DNA from: Pseudoflavitalea rhizosphaerae
GTDB taxonomy: Bacteria > Bacteroidota > Bacteroidia > Chitinophagales > Chitinophagaceae
Assembly: GCF_003991355.1 (NCBI RefSeq)
Contig: NZ_RCSU01000012.1
Span: 1-64,000, forward strand
DNA: 64,000 bases
Reading direction: 5' to 3'
Part shown: piece after piece, positions 35,279 to 43,603 of the stretch
Layout of the letters: each line of letters opens with the position of its first letter
Position numbering within the stretch: the first letter of the stretch is position 1
Position numbers and translations under genes: made by a program
Notes under the pieces: model-generated
Seen by the model: the letters and a program-made list of their open reading frames with translations, nothing else
What the model was told of the DNA's origin: nothing
Database searches by the model: none

Positions 35279-36583
35279 ATGCCTTCCTTTGAAGTAACCG
35301 GTGGCAAAAAACTCAGCGGGTCCATCAATCCTCAGGGCGCTAAAAACGAGGCGCTCCAAATTCTCAGCGCAGTGCTGCTCACGCCGGAGAAAGTGACCAT
35401 CACTAATATTCCGGATATCCTGGATGTGAATATGCTGATAGAGCTCCTGGCAGACATGAATGTGAAAGTGGAAAGACCGCAGCGCGATACCTGCATCTTC
35501 CAGGCTGATGATATCAATCTCGACTACCTGCACAGTGAAGCATTCCGCAAAAAGAGCGGACAGCTCCGCGGCTCCGTGATGTTCGCAGGACCACTGCTGG
35601 CTCGCTTCCGCAAAGCCTTCATTCCAAAACCCGGTGGCGACAAGATCGGTCGCCGCAGGCTGGACACACATATCATCGGTTTCGAAAAACTCGGCGCCGA
35701 ATTCACGTATCATGCTGAGGACGGTTTCTTCCATCTCAACGCACCCAATCTCAAAGGCACCAACCTCCTGCTGGATGAACCTTCCGTAACAGGAACAGCC
35801 AATATCATCCTTGCAGCAGTGATGGCCAAAGGCATTACCACTATTTACAATGCAGCCTGCGAACCTTATGTGCAGCAGCTTTGCCGCATGCTAACGCGCA
35901 TGGGCGCCCGCATCCAGGGGATCGGCAGCAACCTGCTCACCATCGAAGGCGTGGATTATCTCGGCGGAACCGAACACCGCATGCTCCCGGATATGATCGA
36001 GATCGGCTCTTTCATCGGCCTCGCAGCTATGACGCAGAGCGATATCACCATCAAGAATGTTGGTCTTGAAAATCTTGGTGTGATCCCGGACAAATTCCGC
36101 CAGCTCGGTATCCATATGAATTTTGTGGGCGATGATATCCATGTGCCCGCACAGGACGTTTACGAGATCCAGACATTCCTCGATGGATCAGTGCTTACTA
36201 TCTATGATCATCCCTGGCCCGGCTTCACACCGGACCTGCTCAGCATTGTACTGGTAGTAGCCACACAGGCCAGAGGCTCCGTACTCATTCATCAGAAAAT
36301 GTTCGAAAGCCGTCTCTTCTTTGTTGACAAACTCATAGACATGGGTGCACAGATCATCCTCTGTGATCCACACCGGGCCGCAGTGATAGGGCTCGGCAGG
36401 GAACAGCAGCTAAGAGGTATCACCATGAGCAGCCCCGATATCCGCGCCGGTGTATCATTGCTGATTGCGGCATTGAGCGCAGAAGGCAAGAGCACTATCC
36501 AGAACATCGAGCAGATCGATCGCGGCTATCAGCATATCGATGACCGCTTACGCGCACTGGGCGCTGATATTATAAGAATTTAG
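35279..36583 (+). CDS. murA: UDP-N-acetylglucosamine 1-carboxyvinyltransferase MurA, Asp variant
   Basis: 434 aa, full length. It transfers enolpyruvate from PEP to UDP-GlcNAc, the first step of peptidoglycan synthesis. The N-terminal NPQGAKNEALQILSA (17-31), with the conserved Lys22-Asn23, and LLARF (106-110) are as expected. At the loop that normally carries the catalytic Cys115 (PGGCxIGARP in E. coli), this protein reads PGGDKIGRRR, with Asp121. Such Asp variants are intrinsically resistant to fosfomycin. It is followed by the repeat at 36608 and then gmk. Confidence 0.96.
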   Translation: MPSFEVTGGKKLSGSINPQGAKNEALQILSAVLLTPEKVTITNIPDILDVNMLIELLADMNVKVERPQRDTCIFQADDINLDYLHSEAFRKKSGQLRGSVMFAGPLLARFRKAFIPKPGGDKIGRRRLDTHIIGFEKLGAEFTYHAEDGFFHLNAPNLKGTNLLLDEPSVTGTANIILAAVMAKGITTIYNAACEPYVQQLCRMLTRMGARIQGIGSNLLTIEGVDYLGGTEHRMLPDMIEIGSFIGLAAMTQSDITIKNVGLENLGVIPDKFRQLGIHMNFVGDDIHVPAQDVYEIQTFLDGSVLTIYDHPWPGFTPDLLSIVLVVATQARGSVLIHQKMFESRLFFVDKLIDMGAQIILCDPHRAAVIGLGREQQLRGITMSSPDIRAGVSLLIAALSAEGKSTIQNIEQIDRGYQHIDDRLRALGADIIRI

Positions 36584-36607
36584 GTACACCTGTTACTCAG
36601 TTTGTGG

Positions 36608-36713
36608 CAGTCGCTCGCCTCCCGGCGAGTAACTTGTGTTTAGTCGCCTCCGGCGACGCGGTGTTCGCCGGAGGCGAACAAATATAAGTCACTCGCCGGG
36701 AGGCGAGCGACTG
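36608..36713. repeat. Full copy of the palindromic repeat after murA
   Basis: 106 bp, with two CTCCCGG outer cores and two CTCCGG inner cores. The flanks also pair imperfectly: CAGT..GTG on the left and CAC..ACTG on the right. It lies in the 185-bp space between murA and gmk (same strand). Confidence 0.9.
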
Positions 36714-36768
36714 GCACCCACTGATTATTTCCCCGCTTTTCGTTTTCTTTGCAACTTTATACCTCTAT

Positions 36769-37347
36769 ATGGCCTTTGATCCGCACAATAAGATCATCAT
36801 CATCACTGCCCCCTCCGGTGCTGGAAAAACATCCATCACTCACCATTTGCTGGAAAAATTCCCGCAACTCAGTTTCTCTATTTCAGCTGCTACCCGCAAA
36901 CCGCGCGGCAATGAAAGGGATGGTGAGGATTATTATTTCCTCAGCGAAGAAGATTTCAACCAGAAGATCCAGAACCAGGATTTCGTGGAATGGGAAATGG
37001 TGTATGAAGGAAAATATTACGGCACACTCAAATCAGAACTGGAAAGGATCTGGAAGAACAACCAGGTGCCCGTGCTGGACATAGACGTGAAAGGAGCCAT
37101 CCATGTACAACAACAATACCCCGAAACCACCCTCTCACTTTTCATTGAACCGCCTTCCGTGGATGAACTGAAGAAAAGACTACAGAGCCGCGGCACCGAA
37201 ACAGAAGAAAGCCTGGCTGCCAGGGTGAATAAAGCCTCATACGAGATCTCTTTCAAACATCATTTTCACCGGATTGTTATCAACGACCACCTGCCCAGGG
37301 CCAGGGAGGAAGCAGCAGGAATAATTCAGGATTTTCTGGACCTGTAG
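36769..37347 (+). CDS. gmk: Guanylate kinase
   Basis: 192 aa, usual length. It phosphorylates GMP to GDP with ATP. The P-loop APSGAGKT lies at 14-21. The GMP-binding region follows: SFSISAATRKPRGNERDGEDYYF (about 36-58) and EEDFNQKIQNQDFVEWEMVYEGKYYGT around 62-88. The lid and the C-terminal RIVINDHLPRAREE are typical. Related bacteria have gmk in this neighbourhood. It is 186 bp downstream of murA across the repeat. Confidence 0.97.
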   Translation: MAFDPHNKIIIITAPSGAGKTSITHHLLEKFPQLSFSISAATRKPRGNERDGEDYYFLSEEDFNQKIQNQDFVEWEMVYEGKYYGTLKSELERIWKNNQVPVLDIDVKGAIHVQQQYPETTLSLFIEPPSVDELKKRLQSRGTETEESLAARVNKASYEISFKHHFHRIVINDHLPRAREEAAGIIQDFLDL

Positions 37348-37439
37348 AAACTATTTCAAGCATAACAGCGTTAGAATCCGGAGGGTATATATTTATTTTA
37401 TGTAATACCCCTGGCTTTTTTTATATTCGTATACCAGGT

Positions 37440-38723
37440 ATGAGTCTAATTGTAATCCTCGTCATATGCTTTGCGATACTTGCTATCGCTTATTTTTCCG
37501 GAATTGAAGTGGCTTTCACTTCAGCAAGCCGGCTGAATGTGGAACTGAAAAGGACACAGGGCGCCAGTGGCATTGCGTTCCTGAGCAGCCTATACGACAA
37601 TCCTTCCCGCTTTATCGGCACCAATATCGTTGGTTTCAATTTATGGCTGGTGATCGCCGTGCTATCCGGTAGCGCCGGATGGAGCCTGATGATAGATTCT
37701 TTCCAGCTCTCCAAAGATTTTGTTGACTCCTTTGCATGGCTGCGTGTGATCATCGAAATACTGCTTTCCTGGCTCGTTGTGATCATTTTCTGCGAATTCA
37801 TTCCCAAAGCTATTTTCCGCGCAAAGGCAGACAGTGCACTTTCTTTTTCAGCACGCTCGGGCCTTCTCGCTTTTTCGGATGGCCTCTTCCATTGGGTGGC
37901 CGATGCCTTCTCACGCTTATCTATCTTCATCCTCAATGTGATCTTCGATATGAGGATCGATAAGAAAAAAGAAACTTTCTCACGCTCGGACCTGGAGCAT
38001 TTCGCACAACAGAGCTCAGATCAGCATAGCATGGAACACCAGGACCTGAAGACCGAACTCTTCAGGAATGCAGTCAGTCTGCCGAAAGTGAAGATCCGCG
38101 ACTGTCTCGTGCCACGCAAAGAGATCGTAGCCGTGGATTTGAACACGCCAATGGAACAGGTGCGTGCACAATTCATAGACACCAAACTGAGCAAACTGGT
38201 GGTATATGAAGGGAATATCGATACCATCGTGGGCTATATCCATCAGCTGGACCTGTTCAAAAACCCGTCAACCGTGAAACAGATCCTCCTGCCGATCCCT
38301 GCGATCCCGGAAAGCATGAGCGTTACCGATCTTATCAACAAGTTCACGCGCGAAAGAAAAAGTATCGCCTGGGTGGTGGACGAGTTCGGTGGCACAGCCG
38401 GCATCGTTACCATGGAAGACCTGCTGGAAGAAATTTTCGGCGATATCCGCGACGAATACGATACGGAAGAATTCGAAGAGAAAAAGATCTCCGATGATGA
38501 ATATATTCTCTCAGGACGCCTGGAGCTGGACCATCTGCGTGAGAAATACGGATTGCAGTTCCCAGAAAACGATTCAGAGACCCTTTCCGGCTTCATTATC
38601 CACCAGCATGAGACCATCCCCAGGCTGAAAGAACGTATAATAATCGGGCATTATGAGTTTGAAGTATTGAACGTCAGCGATACCCGTATTGAAATGGTCC
38701 GCCTCAAGATCCTCAAGATTTAA
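37440..38723 (+). CDS. CNNM/CorC-type CBS membrane protein, GldE-like
   Basis: 427 aa. The N-terminal CNNM (DUF21) membrane domain, about 1-185, has helices at about 2-24, 58-80, 98-120 and 135-155. Then come a CBS pair (about 215-330; RDCLVPRKEIVAVDLNTPMEQV, WVVDEFGGTAGIVTMEDLLEEI) and a CorC_HlyC FAD-like domain (about 345-425; GRLELDHLREKYGL, ETLSGFIIHQ). The family has been tied to divalent-ion transport; in Bacteroidota one branch is GldE, required for gliding. The length and domain order fit GldE but do not prove it, so no symbol is given. Confidence 0.9.
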   Translation: MSLIVILVICFAILAIAYFSGIEVAFTSASRLNVELKRTQGASGIAFLSSLYDNPSRFIGTNIVGFNLWLVIAVLSGSAGWSLMIDSFQLSKDFVDSFAWLRVIIEILLSWLVVIIFCEFIPKAIFRAKADSALSFSARSGLLAFSDGLFHWVADAFSRLSIFILNVIFDMRIDKKKETFSRSDLEHFAQQSSDQHSMEHQDLKTELFRNAVSLPKVKIRDCLVPRKEIVAVDLNTPMEQVRAQFIDTKLSKLVVYEGNIDTIVGYIHQLDLFKNPSTVKQILLPIPAIPESMSVTDLINKFTRERKSIAWVVDEFGGTAGIVTMEDLLEEIFGDIRDEYDTEEFEEKKISDDEYILSGRLELDHLREKYGLQFPENDSETLSGFIIHQHETIPRLKERIIIGHYEFEVLNVSDTRIEMVRLKILKI

Positions 38724-38764
38724 TGCCTTCACTGTTGATCAATCACCACTGATTAACAGGTTTA

Positions 38765-38797
38765 TTGCAGATTCCTGTGCTAATACCCTTAAATTTG
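38765..38797 (+). promoter_or_regulatory. Promoter of the tatC-rpiB unit
   Basis: TTG (38765-38767), 22 nt, TAAATTTG (38790-38797), an exact -7 match, with about 29 nt of leader before tatC. Confidence 0.65.
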
Positions 38798-38832
38798 CCC
38801 CGCTTTTCAGTGTTGATCAGCGAACTTAATCG

Positions 38833-39690
38833 ATGGCACTATCATTTTTAAAAAAGAGAGCATCAGAAGAAAGTGAGATGACCTTTGTGGATCATCTGGA
38901 GGCACTGCGCTGGCATATCATGCGATCATTGCTCGCAATCATTGCCGGGGCAATCGTGATGTTCGTGTATATCGACTGGATCTTCGATAACGTGATCACC
39001 GCCCCCCTGCAGGCTAATTTTATAACCTATGTCCAGCTATGTAATCTCAGCCACTGGATAGGCGCAGGAGATGCGCTTTGCCTACCCCCTCCAAAGGATG
39101 TAGAGATGCAGACCATCACTTTCGGCTCGCAGTTCATGAGCAGTATCACTATTGCCATTGCCGGAGGTTTCATTCTTGCCTTCCCCTATATTTTCTGGGA
39201 GATCTGGAAATTCATCAGGCCTGCACTGACGCCAAAGGAGCTGAAATCCACCAGGGGCGCCATTTTCTGGGTAAGCCTTTTCTTTTTCCTGGGGGTAGCA
39301 TTCGGTTATTTCCTGCTCGCCCCTTTCACATTCAGCTTCCTGCTGAACTATACTATCGGCACCAAACACTTGCTGGTGGCCCGCCCTACGCTGGCGGACT
39401 ATATGGAGAACCTCGTTGATATCATCATCGGTTCGGCCATCGCATTCCAGCTTCCCGTTGTTTCTTATGTACTCACCAGGATCGGACTGGTAACACCAGC
39501 ATTCCTCAGAACTTACCGCAAATACGCATATGTGGCCATTCTTGTGATTGCAGCCATCATTACGCCATCGCCCGACTGGATGAGCCAGATGATCGTGTTC
39601 CTGCCGCTCTGCGCATTGTATGAGTTCAGCGTTGTGATCTCTGCACGCGTGTTCAAAAGACAACAGGAGAGAGATCAGAACTGGGATTAA
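38833..39690 (+). CDS. tatC: Twin-arginine translocase subunit TatC
   Basis: 285 aa. The Tat pathway core protein recognises RR signal peptides, such as that on the oxidoreductase at 15679. MTFVDHLEALRWHIMRS (about 17-33) matches the FxxHLxELRxR motif. Six membrane helices follow, with FPYIFWEIWKFIRPALTPKE near 118-137 and FLLAPFTFSFLLNYT near 160. The first periplasmic loop carries an extra segment (ANFITYVQLCN...CLPPPKD, about 60-90) that I have seen as a feature of Bacteroidota TatC. No tatA is nearby. Confidence 0.96.
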   Translation: MALSFLKKRASEESEMTFVDHLEALRWHIMRSLLAIIAGAIVMFVYIDWIFDNVITAPLQANFITYVQLCNLSHWIGAGDALCLPPPKDVEMQTITFGSQFMSSITIAIAGGFILAFPYIFWEIWKFIRPALTPKELKSTRGAIFWVSLFFFLGVAFGYFLLAPFTFSFLLNYTIGTKHLLVARPTLADYMENLVDIIIGSAIAFQLPVVSYVLTRIGLVTPAFLRTYRKYAYVAILVIAAIITPSPDWMSQMIVFLPLCALYEFSVVISARVFKRQQERDQNWD

Positions 39691-39721
39691 TCCATAACAA
39701 AGCAACTTTTCAACTTGTCAT

Positions 39722-40174
39722 ATGTCTTCATTCAATCTTACATTACCAATAGCCATCGGTTGCGACCACGCGGGCTTTGAATACAAAACAGCTATTGTAA
39801 AATGGCTGAATGAAAAAGGTTACCAGGTGACCGATATGGGCGTTTATGAAAACAAATCAGTTGACTATCCTGATTATGCGCATCCGGTTTCCGATGCAGT
39901 GGAGAAAGGGGAAGTAGCCTTCGGCATCCTCATCTGCGGAAGCGCCAACGGCGTTGCCATCACAGCTAATAAACATCAGGGGATCCGTGCCGGGCTTGCG
40001 TTTGAGACAGAAGTGGCCAAACTTATCCGGCAACACAACGATGCCAATGTGATCTGTATCCCTGCACGTTTCGTAGCGCTGGATTATGCCATCAATATGG
40101 TGAACCTGTTCATTGAAACGCCATTTGAAGGCGGAAGGCACCAGACAAGGGTGAATAAGATCGCTTGTTCTTAA
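39722..40174 (+). CDS. rpiB: Ribose 5-phosphate isomerase B
   Basis: 150 aa. It interconverts ribose 5-phosphate and ribulose 5-phosphate in the pentose phosphate pathway; the family also contains allose and galactose 6-phosphate isomerases. IAIGCDHAGFEYK (10-22) and ICGSANGVAITANK (71-84), with catalytic C72, are intact, as are GLAFETEVA and the C-terminal FEGGRHQTRVNKI. It follows tatC by 31 bp and ends before a hairpin terminator and a repeat copy. Confidence 0.96.
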   Translation: MSSFNLTLPIAIGCDHAGFEYKTAIVKWLNEKGYQVTDMGVYENKSVDYPDYAHPVSDAVEKGEVAFGILICGSANGVAITANKHQGIRAGLAFETEVAKLIRQHNDANVICIPARFVALDYAINMVNLFIETPFEGGRHQTRVNKIACS

Positions 40175-40198
40175 CCGATAGTTAGCTTTAGAAAAATG

Positions 40199-40233
40199 AA
40201 AAATGCCAGGCTTTTACAGTCTGGCATTTTTCA
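40199..40233 (+). terminator. Hairpin terminator after rpiB
   Basis: AAAAATGCCAG-GC, loop TTTTACA, G-TCTGGCATTTTT: a long stem with a T tail. It could act in both directions. Confidence 0.8.
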
Positions 40234-40245
40234 TTTCGGTGTGCC

Positions 40246-40350
40246 CAGTCGCTCGCCTCCGGCGAGTGACCTTTATTTAGTCGCCTCCGGCGACGCAGTG
40301 TTCGCCGGAGGCGAACAATTAGAAGTCACTCGCCGGGATGTGAGCGACTG
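40246..40350. repeat. Full copy of the palindromic repeat between rpiB and the DHS-like gene
   Basis: 105 bp between two convergent genes. Its fourth core is degraded (GCCGGGATGTGAGC in place of GCCGGAGGCGAGC). It lies just after the rpiB terminator. Confidence 0.9.
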
Positions 40351-40379
40351 GTGGCAGCCAACAAAAAACTTAACAACGC

Positions 40380-41354
40380 TTACCAGCCGAGCAGGTAGGC
40401 GAATATCAATGGAGCTACAATGGTAGCATCGCTTTCAACAATGAATTTGGGCGTATGAATGTCCAGTTTACCCCATGTGATCTTCTCATTGGGCACAGCG
40501 CCGGAATAAGAACCATAAGAGGTAGTGGAATCGGAGATCTGGCAGAAATAGCTCCAGAACGGAACATCATGCCATTCAAGGTCCTGGTACATCATGGGCA
40601 CAACGCAGATTGGGAAATCACCTGCAATACCGCCACCGATCTGGAAAAAGCCTACTCCTTTGCCACCGCTGTTCTGACGGTACCAGTCGGCCAGCCAAAC
40701 CATGTACTCGATACCGCTCTTCATGGTAGTGGCTTTCACTTCATTCTTGATCACGTAAGAAGCGAAGATATTGCCCATGGTGCTGTCTTCCCAGCCCGGA
40801 ACGATGATGGGCAGGTTCTTTTCAGCAGCAGCGATCATCCAGCTGTCTTTCGGATCGATCTCATATCCATCCTCCATCACTTTGCTAAGTAGGAGTTTGT
40901 ACATGAATTCATGAGGGAAATATCTTTCACCTGCTGCATCTGCATCTTTCCACAATTTGGCAATATGATGCTGGATCTTGCGGAATGCTTCTTCTTCGGG
41001 GATGCAGGTATCTGTAACGCGGTTCAATCCTTTTTCGAGCAGTTCGAACTCCTGCTCGGGAGTAAGATCACGGTAATTGGGAATGCGTTTGTAATGCGTG
41101 TGCGCCACGAGGTTCATGATATCCTCTTCGAGGTTGGCGCCTGTGCAACTAATGATTTGCACTTTATCCTGACGGATCATCTCGGCCAGTGAAACACCCA
41201 GCTCTGCTGTACTCATGGCGCCGGCGAGCGTCACCATCATTTTTCCTCCTTCCAGTAAATGGGTTTCATAACCTTTAGCAGCATCCACCAGCGCCGCCGC
41301 ATTGAAGTGACGGTAGTGATGCTGGATAAATTGTGAGATAGGTCCTTTACTCAT
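40380..41354 (-). CDS. Deoxyhypusine synthase-family protein lacking the catalytic lysine
   Basis: 324 aa, the DHS fold: TLAGAMSTAELG (42-53), ISCTGANLEEDI (68-79), IIVPGWEDSTMGN (183-195), and the end GSYSGAVPNEKITWGKLDI with IFAYLL. In the eukaryotic enzyme the lysine of GGGVVKHH forms the butylamine imine. Here the aligned residues are GGGIAGDFP (240-248), with Gly245 at that position, so the protein cannot use the same mechanism. Bacteria have no eIF5A. Bacterial members have been proposed to act in polyamine synthesis. Its promoter is at 41392-41424. It is the only gene of its unit. Confidence 0.9.
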   Translation of the reverse strand: MSKGPISQFIQHHYRHFNAAALVDAAKGYETHLLEGGKMMVTLAGAMSTAELGVSLAEMIRQDKVQIISCTGANLEEDIMNLVAHTHYKRIPNYRDLTPEQEFELLEKGLNRVTDTCIPEEEAFRKIQHHIAKLWKDADAAGERYFPHEFMYKLLLSKVMEDGYEIDPKDSWMIAAAEKNLPIIVPGWEDSTMGNIFASYVIKNEVKATTMKSGIEYMVWLADWYRQNSGGKGVGFFQIGGGIAGDFPICVVPMMYQDLEWHDVPFWSYFCQISDSTTSYGSYSGAVPNEKITWGKLDIHTPKFIVESDATIVAPLIFAYLLGW

Positions 41355-41391
41355 GATCTATTATGATTGGTTTTATGGCGGCAAAGTTAAC

Positions 41392-41424
41392 ATAAATGGG
41401 AGAATGATCGCCGCCAAAACAAAA
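41392..41424 (-). promoter_or_regulatory. Promoter of the DHS-like gene
   Basis: On the minus strand: TTTTG (41424-41420), 20 nt, TAACTTTG (41399-41392). Both elements and the spacing match the consensus, 38 bp before the start. Confidence 0.8.
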
Positions 41425-41449
41425 GTCCTCCCGCTGATGCGAAAGGACT
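41424..41449 (-). terminator. Hairpin terminator after the first PepSY-like gene
   Basis: On the minus strand: AGTCCT ... AGGACT with inner GC..GC pairs, then TTTTGTTTT. It abuts the -33 element of the DHS-like gene. Confidence 0.6.
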
Positions 41450-41489
41450 CATCTTTCCAACTAAAACCAACTAAAACTGAGTTGAGCGC

Positions 41490-41933
41490 TTAGGAGGCTT
41501 TTTGCTTCCTGAACGTTTGCCAGCCCTGCACACCGCTTGATTTCAGAATGATCGTCTGATCCGGATTCTGCAGGGTAATATAATAATCTGTACTGTCGTC
41601 GGCGGAGATCTCGAACAAATCTGTGATCCAGTATTCCTGGTAGTTCTTCTTCAGGTCTGCCAATAATGAGATAGGCAGCTGACCAGAAATGATATTCCTT
41701 GTTACCGCCACCAGGTTACCCGTTTCCTGATAGTATGCGAACAAAACCTGACCGTTCAAACGGAATGTAGCTTTCAGAACGGTTTTACCAACTTCCCAGT
41801 TTACATCCTGAGCATCTGCAAATTCCTTGTTGAAAGCGCGGAGAACATTTTCATTTACTTCTTCTCCTTTATGGGCAAAGCTGCTCAAAGCAACCATCAT
41901 TGTGAATACGCCCATTAAGACTAACTTTTTCAT
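41490..41933 (-). CDS. PepSY-like secreted protein (copy 1)
   Basis: 147 aa. A signal peptide (about 1-20, SSFAH) is followed by a small alpha/beta domain: VLRAFNKEFADAQDVNWEV near 28-46, then strands and ISGQLPISLLADLKKNYQEYWITDLFEI. This is the arrangement of the PepSY-like (BLIP-like) proteins common in Bacteroidota; the role is unknown. It is a distant paralogue of the protein at 46136-46576 (same length, same FNxxFxxAxxVxW pattern). It is followed by a terminator. Confidence 0.88.
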   Translation of the reverse strand: MKKLVLMGVFTMMVALSSFAHKGEEVNENVLRAFNKEFADAQDVNWEVGKTVLKATFRLNGQVLFAYYQETGNLVAVTRNIISGQLPISLLADLKKNYQEYWITDLFEISADDSTDYYITLQNPDQTIILKSSGVQGWQTFRKQKAS

Positions 41934-42334
41934 TGTTGAATGATTATATAGATTGATTGTACTGACGTTGTTTATCGGGTGGATACCGGACTATAATATT
42001 TGACGCAGGTCCGGATACTTTGTTACAGGATCGCTCAAAAAAGCCTTCGGTGAAAACGCTGCACCTGTCCGGATGAGCAACACAAAATTAATCCGTAAAA
42101 TCAGTGCGCATAGCTAATATTGACCAATGGCAGAATACGGCACAAATACAACCCTCACCACACCACGAAATTGTTCCCTGCGGATTTAAAATCCTCCGAA
42201 ATCAGCGCCCACACTCATATTGCTCCGATTCGCCAACTTTCTCCCAATGTGTAGTTAAGCCAACGTTAAATTGGAAGACAGTTACCGTTTATCATTTCGG
42301 TGGCGCCTCACCGGTTTGGAAAGCCATTCAAAAA
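41934..42334. other. Gene-free stretch between PepSY-like and DUF479 genes
   Basis: 401 bp. The frame of the downstream gene is open here from 42104 but it lacks the family and is unlikely to be coding. I see no conserved promoter, repeat or RNA structure. Confidence 0.5.
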
Positions 42335-42943
42335 ATGGTAAATTGTTCTGTGAATTTTTTAGCCCACGCATACCTCTCTTTCGACCGGCCGGATATCCTC
42401 GCCGGTAATATGATCAGTGATTTTGTAAAAGGAAAAAAGAAGTTCGGTTATGCCACCGGCATCCAGAAAGGCATTGCCCTTCACCGCGATATAGATGCCT
42501 TTACAGATGCACATCCTGCCACCCGTGCAGCAGCCGGCCTCTTCAGACCAGTGTACAGATTGTATAGCCCTGCATTCATCGATGTAAGCTTTGATCATTT
42601 CCTTGCCAATGATCCTACCATCTTCACAGAAGAATCGCTCTTCGATTTTTCACAACAGGTTTACCAGACGCTGGAGAGACGATACGCCATTCTCCCTGAA
42701 AAATTCCAGGGTATTTTCCCTTATATGCAGTCGCAGAACTGGCTCTTCTTTTACAGGCAACGATCCGGTATCGCACGCAGTTTTGAGGGATTGGTGAGAA
42801 GATCCGCCTGGCTCACGGATTCCGGACCTGCATTCGATATCTTCGAATCCCATTATACCCGGCTGCAAGAATTGTACAACCAGTTCTTTCCGGCCCTGAA
42901 AGCTTTTGCCGCCGGAAGACTGCTGCAACTGGACGGTGAATAG
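42335..42943 (+). CDS. Acyl carrier protein phosphodiesterase-like (DUF479) protein
   Basis: 202 aa from the ATG at 42335 (MVNCSVNFLAHAYLS); the upstream frame to 42104 carries no family features. The domain starts NFLAHAYLSF, then LAGNMISDFVKGKK and LHRDIDAFTDAHP near 50-62, and FIDVSFDHFLANDP in the middle. These His and Asp residues match the metal-binding AcpH pattern. AcpH removes 4'-phosphopantetheine from holo-ACP in E. coli; Bacteroidota members are distant and untested. It is followed by the DUF2911 genes. Confidence 0.9.
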   Translation: MVNCSVNFLAHAYLSFDRPDILAGNMISDFVKGKKKFGYATGIQKGIALHRDIDAFTDAHPATRAAAGLFRPVYRLYSPAFIDVSFDHFLANDPTIFTEESLFDFSQQVYQTLERRYAILPEKFQGIFPYMQSQNWLFFYRQRSGIARSFEGLVRRSAWLTDSGPAFDIFESHYTRLQELYNQFFPALKAFAAGRLLQLDGE

Positions 42944-43009
42944 CATTACCCAACCGAAAGTCAGTAGCCGCTCGTACTTTAGATAAATAATTTTCCGCCT
43001 TTAAACTGT

Positions 43010-43017
43010 TATTTTTG
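43010..43017 (+). promoter_or_regulatory. -7 element upstream of the DUF2911 pair
   Basis: TATTTTTG matches TAnnTTTG exactly, 25 bp before the ATG at 43042. No clear -33 TTG. Confidence 0.5.
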
Positions 43018-43041
43018 CGATTCAAATCAATGCTATCAGGT

Positions 43042-43602
43042 ATGAAGTACAAGATGATGATGTTTCTTTTGTGCGCTGGAATTATAACCGCTTCCGCCCA
43101 AACCAGGCCCCCTGCTGTAGACAGGTCCCCCATGGACATGAGCTACTACCCATGCAATTACCCCGTTTTACGCATCCAGAATAAAGTTGCCGAACCGCTT
43201 TGCGCCCGCGTGGTGTACAGCAGGCCACAGAAAAACGGCAGATCAGTGTTCGGTGACCTGGTGGAATATGGTAAGATCTGGAGACTCGGCGCCAATGAAG
43301 CCACAGAAATTGAACTTTATAAAGACGCAATGGTCAAAGGAAATAAATTGAAAAAAGGAAGGTATACCATGTATGCCATCCCCACTCAGGATAAATGGAC
43401 CGTTATCTTCAACAGGGAAACCGATATCTGGGGCGCATTCCAGTACAATCAGGCAAAAGACGCACTGCGTGTGGAAATCACTCCGGAAACAACACAGGAC
43501 CCTGCTGAAGCATTCACCATGGTTTTCGAAAAAGCCAATAGCGGCGCTAATCTCCTCGTTATGTGGGATGCCGTGAAAGCTTCCATACCTTTTACATTTT
43601 AA
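43042..43602 (+). CDS. DUF2911 secreted protein (copy 1)
   Basis: 186 aa from the ATG at 43042 (MKYKMMMFLL), preferred over 43015 because it begins the signal peptide (about 1-21, ASAQ). The DUF2911 domain follows: RSPMDMSYYP (30-39), CARVVYSRPQKNGRSVFGDLV near 57-77, IWRLGANEATEIELYKD near 84-100, and KKGRYTMYAIPTQDKWTVIFN. No catalytic role is known. It ends 1 bp before a second DUF2911 gene. Confidence 0.9.
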   Translation: MKYKMMMFLLCAGIITASAQTRPPAVDRSPMDMSYYPCNYPVLRIQNKVAEPLCARVVYSRPQKNGRSVFGDLVEYGKIWRLGANEATEIELYKDAMVKGNKLKKGRYTMYAIPTQDKWTVIFNRETDIWGAFQYNQAKDALRVEITPETTQDPAEAFTMVFEKANSGANLLVMWDAVKASIPFTF

Positions 43603-43603
43603 T

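Noticed and set aside
40196-40426. Short plus-strand ORF through the repeat, with a peptide also seen at 60937-61137 and 57158-57526
   Set aside because: The shared peptide is only the translation of the palindromic repeat, which lacks stops in that frame. No start signal or family.
42104-42334. N-terminal extension of the DUF479-like protein
   Set aside because: The extra 77 residues show no family similarity or signal peptide; the ATG at 42335 starts exactly at the conserved domain.
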